Positions 1-5,136 are shown, counted from the stretch's first letter. The stretch: DNA of 6,902 nt from Nitrososphaerales archaeon TH526 (GCA_014523665.1 JAATVR010000587.1:1-6902), one strand, 5' to 3'. Made by a program: numbers and translations. The notes: a model not told the origin generated them from the sequence alone.

Positions 1-409
1 CACTCGTAGGAATAGTGTTTCCGACTTTGAAAATGCAATGTCTCGGATCATTGTTCGGAATCTTAAGATCAAGTTCAGTTATCAATATTCGATAATCCTT
101 GGATAAAGTTTTTAGCCTAAGGTCATTTGCTTTGGCTATTTCCTTTAATGTCTTTGGGACTGTCATTTCTCTACAGGCTATGTATAATGAGGCAGCTACC
201 ATTGTGGGAGTGGTTCTACCAGTTACTACTCCTTTTGCCTGCGCCTTTCTGTAGAGGTATGCTGTTTTCTCAATTACAAAATCTGAAAGACCTAATTTAC
301 TCCTTAACTTATCAAGTTCGAGGAATGCTTTCTTGAGATTTCGATGACTGTGTGTATTCAATTGAGTTCTTGCATCGTACATCCTAATCTTGTGCATAGA
401 ATAACGAAC
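1..409 (-). pseudogene. tfb: TFB core (cyclin folds), same gene continued past the stop, partial at window edge
   Basis: Reading on in the same frame after the TAA at 410-412 gives 136 codons without a stop, running off the left edge. It begins VRYSMHKIRMYDART, the first helix of the TFB core. It continues with LELDKLRSKLGL, YLYRKAQAKGVVTGRT and MVAASLYIACRE (first cyclin repeat), then ELDLKIPNNDPRHC at the start of the second repeat. In the family the core binds TBP and the BRE element. An ATG at 395-397, four codons after the stop, could restart translation and give a core without the zinc ribbon. I see no ribosome-binding site before it. The conserved frame after the stop shows the interruption is recent or tolerated. 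Most of the second cyclin repeat lies outside the window. Confidence 0.8.
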
Positions 410-817
410 TTATGGATCAAGTTGTCTTCCATGTGCATCATTATCTTTTTCTCCTATGACTGTATATAGTCCTTTATCGTAAAGAGCAAGAGAAAAAGTG
501 GAACCATGGTGTTTTCTAGGAGCGTTAGACTCAGCACTACTCCCGATTATTGTTCCACTTTGCCCATAATTACGCAATTCTGGACCATTGGACTGGATTT
601 TATCGGAAACTACTATTCCACAAGTGCTACAAATAGTCTCTCCTGATTCATAATCCGTGACTATTCTTGTTTGATAAGATTGCGGTTCTACATTCCTTCT
701 TTTACCTTTTTGTCCATTTGTAGTAGCACAATTAGCACACGTAAAATCTGTTGAATCTGATGATAAGTTAGAATATCCACCATCCGTAGGAATAGAAGAT
801 TTATAGAAAGTGATCAT
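410..817 (-). pseudogene. tfb: Transcription initiation factor B (TFB), N-terminal part, ended by in-frame TAA
   Basis: TFB bridges TBP on the TATA box and RNA polymerase. This piece holds the zinc-ribbon, reader and linker regions (135 aa from the ATG at 817). Cys27/Cys30 (CANC) and Cys63/Cys66 (CSTC) are visible, but 32 residues separate the pairs instead of about 15. At the expected place of the first pair stands EPQS (44-47), so this knuckle is displaced or lost. The family signature DKGLYTVIG follows at 114-122. The TAA at 410-412 stops the frame after GRQLDP. The same frame then continues with clear TFB core sequence to position 1, so one substitution appears to have split one gene. I chose ATG 817 over an in-frame TTG at 844 because the TATA-like element at 851-859 lies too close to 844. 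Pseudogene is the simplest reading; two separate proteins or a base-call error are alternatives. Confidence 0.85.
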
Positions 818-848
818 AATGAACGTCCAAAATGAATTACTCAAAAAA

Positions 849-860
849 GGTATTTATTAC
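849..860 (-). promoter_or_regulatory. Probable TATA box of the left TFB gene
   Basis: On the minus strand this reads GTAATAAATACC. Its centre (about 855) lies 38 bases before the ATG at 817, which predicts a short leader of roughly 12 bases. It is only about 11 bases before the TTG at 844, which argues against that start. It is an AT-rich match only; no BRE is obvious. Confidence 0.4.
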
Positions 861-974
861 TTTGTGAATATTGTGCCCGTTGTATGGTATGATTTATTTA
901 TGTTTACGATAAATCCTTTCTAATGATTTTAGAATTTTTAATTACATGATGTAACTTTTAATACCAAAATCTCA

Positions 975-986
975 TTTTATATAATA
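975..986 (+). promoter_or_regulatory. Strong TATA-like element
   Basis: TTTTATATAATA fits the archaeal TATA consensus well. A start site about 25 bases downstream would fall near 1005, just before the TTG at 1011 and the ATG at 1018. The element also reads as a TATA box on the minus strand (TATTATATAAAA), where no gene follows closely, so its direction is uncertain. Confidence 0.35.
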
Positions 987-1010
987 CTAAGCATCATGAA
1001 GTAAACTTTA

Positions 1011-1103
1011 TTGTTATATGATAGCGCTCCAACCGCTCATACTAATTACGTACTTCTATCACAAGCAGAATCATTTCTAAAGGAAGTAAAGATAGCTGCT
1101 TAA
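1011..1103 (+). CDS. Possible 30-aa ORF of unknown function
   Basis: From a TTG at 1011 the frame reads 30 codons to a TAA. The peptide includes PTAHTNYVLL and AESFLKEVKI and has an amphipathic C-terminal half. Its only support is its position just downstream of the TATA-like element at 975-986 and a protein-like composition. An overlapping frame starting at ATG 1018 gives a 20-residue hydrophobic peptide instead. I do not recognise either; it may be a gene remnant or chance. Confidence 0.15.
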   Translation: MLYDSAPTAHTNYVLLSQAESFLKEVKIAA

Positions 1104-1211
1104 ATAAGCTGAATGTGGCTGTACATAAATAGCTCTCAAAGCTGATTTAATATGGATTATAGTAGAAATTCATAAAATAACTTTCTTCGTTAGGTCGCAG
1201 TACGTATTCAA

Positions 1212-1227
1212 TTTAATTGCAATTAAA
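1212..1227. repeat. Perfect 16-base palindrome
   Basis: TTTAATTGCAATTAAA is its own reverse complement. It lies in non-coding sequence about 110 bases downstream of the frameshifted gene at 1337-1559. It could be an operator for a dimeric regulator, but AT-rich palindromes of this length also arise by chance. Confidence 0.3.
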
Positions 1228-1336
1228 GAAACTATGGAATGGGTGCTCAGATAAGGTTGTTATAAGTGAAGTAAAAACTAATCGACGTAGCCGTATTTCC
1301 GAGATCGTATTTTGATCCGGTACCTAATGCTACTGT

Positions 1337-1559
1337 CTAATTCTCGTCGTGTAGTTTCTTGACTGCATTTGTTATAATCCTTGCAACGGAATCATCAATA
1401 CCAAGAGCCGTAGAGGATCATCTGGCGAATGTCATATAGTCTCTCTATAGTAAATTGATGATTAATGAGCATCTCCTTTAAGCCATTTGGAATATCTAAT
1501 TTATTTATCCTGCTATCATAATTACTATTTTTATTATTTGTTGATCCATTCAAATCCAA
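1337..1559 (-). pseudogene. Frameshifted small helix-hairpin-helix protein
   Basis: Two overlapping minus-strand frames join into one recognisable fold. The first (1395-1559, possible TTG starts at 1559 and 1553) has an Asn/Ser-rich lead, then IPNGLKEMLINHQFTIERLY, and ends in TGA. The second, shifted by one base, reads ALGIDDSVARIITNAVKKLH and ends in TAG at 1337. Joined, they match the pattern of helix-hairpin-helix domains such as the RadA N-terminus: a helix, 'GFT-vE-l', then 'LGID---A--I--A--kL'. Such domains bind DNA or mediate protein contacts. The shift lies around 1404-1425, where a third frame gives a short SPDDPLRL that would also fit, so more than one indel is possible. The fold call is my pattern reading, and the specific function is unknown. 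A sequencing indel is the main alternative. Confidence 0.45.
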
Positions 1560-1611
1560 AATTATCAAATATTATCTAAACTTTACTTGTCGACCAAATT
1601 CAGAAATGAGT

Positions 1612-1619
1612 TAAAAAAT
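1612..1619 (-). terminator. T-tract terminator of the small exported-protein gene
   Basis: The minus strand has six T residues (1613-1618) about 17 bases after the stop codon of the gene ending at 1635. Archaeal polymerase commonly terminates at such U-tracts without a hairpin. No strong stem precedes it. Confidence 0.4.
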
Positions 1620-1634
1620 GTAAGAACCTTAGGT

Positions 1635-1856
1635 CTAGGGCGTCATTACTTGAGGTGTTGCCAGTCCGCTGCCTGCCATGTCAGTACCGGTCATATTTCC
1701 CTCTGTAGCATTCCCTCCGCCTGTCATATTGTCGCCCTGTGCAAATGCTGGCATAATCATTGATGTTCCCACTGCCGACGTAATTACCATTGCTGCCGTT
1801 AATGTGGCTGCCACAAACATTGTTGTCATGAGAATCCTTCTATTTGTGGAATTCAT
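1635..1856 (-). CDS. Small exported Met/Thr/Asn-rich protein
   Basis: This 73-aa protein has a clear Sec-type signal peptide: Arg6-Arg7, a long hydrophobic stretch at 9-35, and an AFA-Q cleavage site (37-40) of the kind common on exported thaumarchaeal proteins. The predicted mature part is only about 34 residues, rich in Gly, Thr, Asn and Met. It contains three N-glycosylation sequons (Asn43, Asn49, Asn54, each N-x-T) in a loose repeat. It has no Cys, so it should be an unstructured, probably glycosylated peptide at the cell surface. Four Met in the mature part (44, 55, 60, 71) could bind copper, but that is only a guess. A TATA box 26 bases before the ATG suggests a leaderless transcript, and a T-tract follows the stop. 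I do not recognise a family, and the function is unknown. Confidence 0.75.
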   Translation of the reverse strand: MNSTNRRILMTTMFVAATLTAAMVITSAVGTSMIMPAFAQGDNMTGGGNATEGNMTGTDMAGSGLATPQVMTP

Positions 1857-1878
1857 TGTTCGGGAATAGAGCTATAAA

Positions 1879-1886
1879 CTATATAA
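1879..1886 (-). promoter_or_regulatory. TATA box of the small exported-protein gene
   Basis: Minus-strand TTATATAG is centred about 26 bases before the ATG at 1856, the spacing expected for a leaderless archaeal transcript. A second, nearer TTTATAG at 1872-1878 is too close to the start. Confidence 0.5.
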
Positions 1887-1894
1887 TAGTTGTA

Positions 1895-1922
1895 CACGGT
1901 TGTTACTAATCAGGAAACCGTG
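1895..1922. promoter_or_regulatory. Inverted repeat upstream of the exported-protein promoter
   Basis: CACGGTT (1895-1901) and AACCGTG (1916-1922) are perfect 7-base inverted arms with a 14-base spacer. Their centres are 21 bases apart, two turns of DNA, so a dimeric regulator could touch both from one side. The repeat lies just upstream of the TATA box at 1879-1886 and at the 5' edge of the zinc-finger ORF. No regulator is known. Confidence 0.3.
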
Positions 1923-1923
1923 A

Positions 1924-2148
1924 GGGTTACCCCGTCGTAATCAGGAGCAAAGAGATAACCCGCAGACAATAAAATCAATAGAAGATAGTCAGGAAAAACA
2001 TCTACTAACATTATCTATTACTTCTACAAAATATGAATGCATTGACTGTGGTGCTACATTTGACACTCATGCTTGCCATAGAAAGCATTATCAAGCATTT
2101 CATGGTAGAATTGAAGAACCAAAGATAATAGAACAAGCAGAAGTTTAA
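1924..2148 (+). pseudogene. C2H2 zinc-finger ORF lacking a usable start codon
   Basis: The frame is open from after TGA 1921-1923 to TAA 2146-2148 (74 codons). It contains one textbook C2H2 finger: C-x2-C-x12-H-x4-H, reading YECIDCGATF at 2032-2061 with the two His of KHYQAFHG downstream. A charged tail ending IIEQAEV follows. Small proteins with one such finger are frequent in thaumarchaea and are presumed to bind nucleic acid or protein. There is no ATG, GTG or TTG in this frame before the finger, so the gene has probably lost its 5' end by an indel or deletion, or it uses a non-standard start. A 31-codon ATG ORF (2033-2128) overlaps in another frame, but it looks like a shadow because it has no motif. 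Confidence 0.5.
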
Positions 2149-2492
2149 TGCATTGTCTAGATATTATGCATATCGTTACCATAATGATTTCTACTTGAAC
2201 AAAAGTAAACTGATACATTTATCAATAATTCTACCTATTTCCCGCCAGCGAGAGTATTTTTTTGTGGTTCTCCTAACTACTCATGTCGATAGAATGATCC
2301 TTGGGAGCAAGACGCAACGATACATTGCAATCACGGTTACATTATTACGATTGACTCATGAATCACTGACCGGGGAGATTAGTAGCAAGTTCAATTATAA
2401 TAGGTAGCAGGTTCATCCAACACACTCAATTCAATATTTATAAATAATATAGCCCCAAATTACGCAGAGAATGGAGAATGGATGTAAGATCA
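2149..2492. other. Intergenic stretch with no recognisable gene
   Basis: About 340 bases without a convincing gene. Open frames here start only at TTG and encode low-quality peptides without motifs. ATTTATAAAT at 2436-2445 is a palindromic TATA-like element that could work in either direction. On the plus strand it would precede an ATG at 2478 whose frame is antisense to the restriction-gene remnant. Confidence 0.5.
2436..2445. promoter_or_regulatory. Palindromic TATA-like element
   Basis: ATTTATAAAT is symmetric and matches the archaeal TATA box on both strands. No firm gene starts 25-40 bases from it on either side, so it may be a stranded promoter of a lost gene. Confidence 0.25.
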
Positions 2493-2768
2493 GAATGCCC
2501 GCAATGTAATTGGTATGTTAGTCAAGTATTATTGAGTCTGTTCAGCAACACCACTAAGAGTAGTTCCTGCTGGTTTTGCTTCTACGACTCCGACTGCACT
2601 TCTACTAAGAAAAAGAAGATAGTCGGCATGATCTTTACTCAGAGGAAATTCGCGGACTGCAACACCTAATGAAGTACTTAGATTCAACTCATTGTAGTTT
2701 TGAATTGTCCATCCTGATTCTCGAAGCAATTTGTCTATATTCAGTCTTGCCTTATCCTCTGGTCTCAA
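2493..2768 (-). pseudogene. hsdR: Type I restriction enzyme HsdR subunit, N-terminal remnant
   Basis: HsdR is the cutting and translocating subunit of type I restriction systems. This 79-aa open piece (2529-2768, TTG start) matches only its N-terminal nuclease region: RPEDKARLNIDKLL, then GVAVREFPL at 35-43, ADYLLF at 48-53 and VVEAKPAGTTLSGVAEQT. Asp49, Glu63 and Lys65 form the PD-(D/E)xK site, with the same Asp-to-Glu spacing (14) as I recall for EcoR124I. A TAA at 2529-2531 ends the frame, but the next codons still read YLTNIPITLRAF, plausible HsdR, before a TGA at about 2490. The helicase motor (roughly 700 or more residues) and the hsdM and hsdS genes are absent. A TATA-like GATATAAA lies 28 bases before the TTG. 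This is a decayed fragment, not a working enzyme. Confidence 0.75.
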
Positions 2769-2792
2769 ACAGAAATTTAGTGATAACTGATG

Positions 2793-2800
2793 TTTATATC
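2793..2800 (-). promoter_or_regulatory. TATA box of the HsdR remnant
   Basis: Minus-strand GATATAAA is centred about 28 bases before the TTG at 2768, consistent with a leaderless start at that codon. It supports the TTG as the original start rather than an internal fragment. Confidence 0.4.
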
Positions 2801-2906
2801 ATTTCTTATTGACTACTTCATTTTATTCAGCCATCCATCCTTTTATCAGTTTAGAAGAAAGTTGATGATTACTACAAGTTGAAAGTGTGATAAGAGACCT
2901 CAATTA

Positions 2907-2914
2907 TTAAATAT
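2907..2914 (+). promoter_or_regulatory. Probable TATA box of nuoB
   Basis: TTAAATAT lies about 50 bases before the nuoB ATG, predicting transcription from near 2935 and a leader of about 25 bases. Within that leader AAGTGAT (2941-2947) resembles the Shine-Dalgarno motif AGGTGAT, 12 bases before the ATG. An own promoter fits a stand-alone gene. Confidence 0.4.
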
Positions 2915-2959
2915 GATTCCTGAGTAATTGTACTGAAAGAAAGTGATATTATAGCCCAT

Positions 2960-3475
2960 ATGAAAACGGAACTGCTCAACCCCTCAAACTTTAGTCTCAT
3001 GGTAAGCCGACTCGGAGACGTGCTAGTGAAGGCTATCGACAAACCATTGGGGTACGCTATAAACTGGGGTAGGGTGTGGTCCCTCTGGCCAGTCCATTTG
3101 GAGACGGCCTGTTGTAGTGTTGAGTTTGGAGCTGCTTCGGGTCCAAGGTATGACGTTGAAAGATTTGGCATTATCGAAGCTTTTGGCTCGCTTAGACAGT
3201 GTGACTTGATAGTAGTACAGGGAACTGTGACAAGAAAGATGGCACCTAGATTACGGATGGTATATGATCAAATGCCTGAGCCTAAATATGTTATAGCAAT
3301 GGGCGCGTGTGCTATGACAGGTGGCTTATACATAGATTCTTATAACGTACTTCCAGGTGTAGATGGAATCATTCCAGTCGATGTATATGTCCCTGGCTGC
3401 CCTCCACGTCCTGAAACATTGATACAGGGGACTATGTTACTGCAGGAAAAGATCAAGAGATCAAAGATAAAGTAA
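2960..3475 (+). CDS. nuoB: NADH-quinone oxidoreductase (complex I) subunit B
   Basis: This is the membrane-bound respiratory complex I subunit that carries iron-sulphur cluster N2, the last electron carrier before the quinone. At 171 aa it has normal length. The N2 ligands are all present: Cys51-Cys52 (ETACCSVEF), Cys117 (AMGACAMTGG) and Cys147 (VPGCPPRPE). The quinone-side region RYDVERFG (63-70) and KMAPRLRMVYDQMPEPKY are also intact. The archaeal type (ETACCSVEFGAAS) fits complexes that lack the NADH module and are fed by ferredoxin or another donor. The gene has its own TATA-like element and ends in TAA. No nuoA lies upstream, and no nuoC or nuoD within the next kilobase, although nuoB usually sits in an A-B-C-D cluster. 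It is therefore probably an extra or relocated copy. The sequence shows no sign of decay. Confidence 0.95.
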   Translation: MKTELLNPSNFSLMVSRLGDVLVKAIDKPLGYAINWGRVWSLWPVHLETACCSVEFGAASGPRYDVERFGIIEAFGSLRQCDLIVVQGTVTRKMAPRLRMVYDQMPEPKYVIAMGACAMTGGLYIDSYNVLPGVDGIIPVDVYVPGCPPRPETLIQGTMLLQEKIKRSKIK

Positions 3476-3559
3476 ATGATTAAATGTGTCGAATAAAATT
3501 TTATCATATACAATATAACTCATGCTTGTTCTAGCGACCGCCCCACCATAACCGACTCA

Positions 3560-3582
3560 ATACTGTGCCTTTATGACAGTAT
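3560..3582. repeat. Inverted repeat after nuoB
   Basis: ATACTGT (3560-3566) and ACAGTAT (3576-3582) are perfect 7-base arms around a 9-base loop, 85 bases after the nuoB stop. No T-tract follows, so it is a weak terminator candidate. It may equally be an operator for the small ORF at 3623, or chance. Confidence 0.25.
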
Positions 3583-3622
3583 GAAATACCCTTGCAATAC
3601 GCAGCTAACTTAAAAGACCTAT

Positions 3623-3757
3623 ATGGCAGGATATATTGCTACAGATTTTTATAATGAAAATGGTCCTCTCACTCTACCTGAGCCACCATCTAAGGAATCC
3701 TACGAAAAGAAAATAGATTTTGAAAGAAGTAAGATAAGTGAGTGGTTATTATCGTAG
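3623..3757 (+). CDS. Hypothetical 44-aa protein
   Basis: The ATG at 3623 opens 44 codons ending in TAG. The peptide begins MAGYIATDFYNENG, then has a Pro-rich PLTLPEPPSKE and a charged helix-like end (SYEKKIDFERSKISEWLL). The composition is protein-like, with good use of charged residues and no low-complexity runs. A CTTAAAAG element lies only about 10 bases upstream, too close for a normal TATA box. The gene follows nuoB by 147 bases on the same strand, but nothing links it to complex I. I do not recognise a family; it might be the front end of a longer lost gene. Confidence 0.35.
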   Translation: MAGYIATDFYNENGPLTLPEPPSKESYEKKIDFERSKISEWLLS

Positions 3758-3784
3758 TCCGCTACTTGTGTATCTGCCGATCTT

Positions 3785-3991
3785 TTACTTTGAAGCCATT
3801 AAGGGTTGCTCTTCTACTTTCTCCAGCTCTGGTTGCTGTTCTTCTTCTTCCTCAGCTAGCTTATCCATTCTTCTTTTAATACTCCTGCCTCAAATCTATG
3901 TTGCCTTTCGGGTATCTTCATTAAAAACAATAAATTCATCTACTTTGGAAGCATGTTGAATTTTGAATGAGATTGCTTCTAAGTCCCCCGT
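3785..3991 (-). pseudogene. Doubly frameshifted remnant of a small protein with an acidic tail
   Basis: Three consecutive minus-strand frames join into one protein-like reading. The first (3899-3991) includes LEAISFKIQHASKVDEFIVF and NEDTRKAT and ends at TAG. The second (3856-3900) gives RFEAGVLKEEW. The third (3785-3868) gives DKLAEEEEEQQPELEKVEEQ and ends LMASK. The joins need one-base shifts near 3896 and 3865. The open reading of each segment stops almost where the next takes over, which is typical of a frameshifted gene. There is no start codon at the 5' end, so the front is also missing. The Glu-rich tail looks like a coiled or disordered acidic extension. I do not recognise the family. 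It lies downstream of the second TFB gene on the same strand. Confidence 0.4.
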
Positions 3992-4062
3992 CTATTGACA
4001 CTACGCAAAAGCAGGAAACGAATTATCATTATCAACTACAGTCTTTCATTTATAGTCTTTTA

Positions 4063-4082
4063 GAAAACAGTCGACAGTTTTC
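4063..4082. repeat. Near-perfect 20-base palindrome after the second TFB gene
   Basis: GAAAACAGTCGACAGTTTTC matches its own reverse complement at 9 of 10 base pairs; only the A-A pair at 4069/4076 breaks it. It lies 22 bases past the stop of the TFB gene (4104) and upstream of the remnant at 3785-3991. It could form a terminator-like hairpin ending in TTTTC on either strand, or be an operator. Confidence 0.4.
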
Positions 4083-4103
4083 ATATCTACATAATAAGAG
4101 GGG

Positions 4104-4562
4104 TTACAAGTTCTTCTGTTTTTCAAACAGACAGCTATTCCTTATTGTAACATCTGATATGCCAGCCGCATCAGCGAAGGACCTTTGAGTTTTACTTTCG
4201 TCACCATACTGCAAGCAGGTAAGGTAGAGAACTGTCGCTACAATACTCATTGGATCTTTGCCAGCTGATATTTCGCTATCTATGACCTGTTTCAAATAGC
4301 CTATGGCGTATCTTGTTATCTTTTCATCAACAAGTGTTTTATTGGCAAGTTTAACTAGACATTTAATAGGATCTATTAATGGTATCCTAAGATCTAGTTC
4401 TAGTACTATTGCGATATAAGCATTTGAGAGCTCTTTACGTGTAATATTAGTGGTTCTTGCCACTTCGTCAAATGTTCTTGGTATTCCAGCTTCTCTACAT
4501 GCTATGTACACACACGCTGCCATTGCCCCATTTCTTGTCCTACCCCGTACTATCTCCTTCTG
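4104..4562 (-). pseudogene. tfb: Second TFB, C-terminal part, same gene continued past the stop
   Basis: Directly after the TAA at 4563-4565 the same frame reads QKEIVRGRTRNGAMAACVYI, the second half of the first TFB cyclin repeat. It continues through REAGIPRTFDEVA, ELDLRIPLIDPIKC (start of repeat two) and DPMSIVATVLYLTC, and ends with the family's closing segment AAGISDVTIRN and a TAA at 4104. That makes 152 residues with no further defect. The first ATG after the stop (4521-4523) would start at MAACVYIACRE, leaving half a cyclin fold, which is unlikely to fold alone. With the upstream part it makes a TFB of normal size (about 328 codons). Its role would have been to recruit RNA polymerase to a subset of TBP-bound promoters. 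Confidence 0.85.
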
Positions 4563-5090
4563 TTAAACTTTTCTGTAAATGTAAGCTGCCTTCTCTACCA
4601 CAGAACCCGGTAGTATTAACTTCTGCTTTAATCTGTCAAGCTGACCAAACGCAATTTTACGACTTATGCCTTTTGAATTCCTGGTTTGCGTTCGGTAATC
4701 CCAAGTTCTTATCCTCTCTATTATCGACAGTATCGATGAATCAATAATTATTTCGCCAGTAAAATCCCTGTTATCTCTTCCAATTATTGTGGAAAGTCCT
4801 TGATCATGTATAGCTAATGAGACTGGTATTCTTACCCTGCTTGAACTTAGCTCACCATTTGTAAAGGCACGCCTTTCTTGGCCTATTTCTACTGCCTTAT
4901 CAGACACAACCGTTCCACAGATAATACATATAACCTCTCCTGACTGAGCATCTGTTATAGAATACATTTTATTACACAAATTTCTTCTGTCTTGGGACTG
5001 AAACACAGTCTGAATGTACTTGCGTATAGACACACTTACACATAACCCAGATTTAATTCCTTTGAATAGAGGAGCACAAACATGGCTCAA
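4563..5090 (-). pseudogene. tfb: Second TFB, N-terminal part, ended by in-frame TAA
   Basis: This part (175 aa from a TTG at 5090) carries the zinc ribbon, reader, linker and the start of cyclin repeat one. Three of four zinc ligands remain: Cys39, Cys55 and Cys58 (CIIC). Arg36 stands where the first Cys should be. The segment before it (1-35) does not resemble a TFB N-terminus. Family marks follow: DAQSGEVIC, RRAFTNGEL, SRVRIPVSLAIHDQGLSTII (85-104) and LDRLKQKLILPGSVVEKAAY. The TAA at 4563-4565 falls inside the first cyclin fold, after YIYRKV. There is no ATG before the ribbon; GTG at 5006 or TTG at 5090 are the choices. A TATA-like ATTATATC (5153-5160) favours the TTG weakly. Against the left TFB, a different zinc Cys is lost and the stop lies elsewhere, so the damage is independent. 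Confidence 0.85.
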
Positions 5091-5136
5091 GTAGTCTTCT
5101 GAAAGAAGTTGTGTGATCCAATCAAAAAGGAGGAGG

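Larger units (their letters stand above)
845..1336. other. Long gene-poor stretch
   Basis: No conserved protein could be read on either strand across about 490 bases. It holds the TATA box of the left TFB gene, a strong TATA-like element at 975-986 followed by a possible 30-codon ORF, and a perfect 16-base palindrome at 1212-1227. No tRNA- or rRNA-like segment was seen. The base composition is AT-rich and stops are frequent in all frames. Confidence 0.6.

Noticed and set aside
2153..2407. 84-codon plus-strand frame from TTG
   Set aside because: It has no ATG start, no recognisable motif and a composition typical of AT-rich non-coding DNA. It follows directly on the zinc-finger stop in another frame.
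2478..2669. Plus-strand frame starting MDVRSECPQCNW, with a CPQC knuckle and a TATA box upstream
   Set aside because: Most of it is antisense to the HsdR nuclease reading, which has clear family motifs. The rest is low-complexity Ser/Cys/Lys sequence without a second zinc pair.
2872..3171. 99-codon minus-strand frame over the start of nuoB
   Set aside because: It is antisense to strongly conserved NuoB sequence and has no motif of its own.
3738..3959. Plus-strand Ser/Cys/Leu-rich frame resembling a membrane peptide
   Set aside because: The Ser-rich run is the reverse of the Glu codons in the acidic tail of the minus-strand remnant at 3785-3991.
4457..4747. 96-codon plus-strand frame across the second TFB stop codon
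   Set aside because: It is antisense to TFB sequence that reads as the family on both sides of the stop, so it is a shadow.
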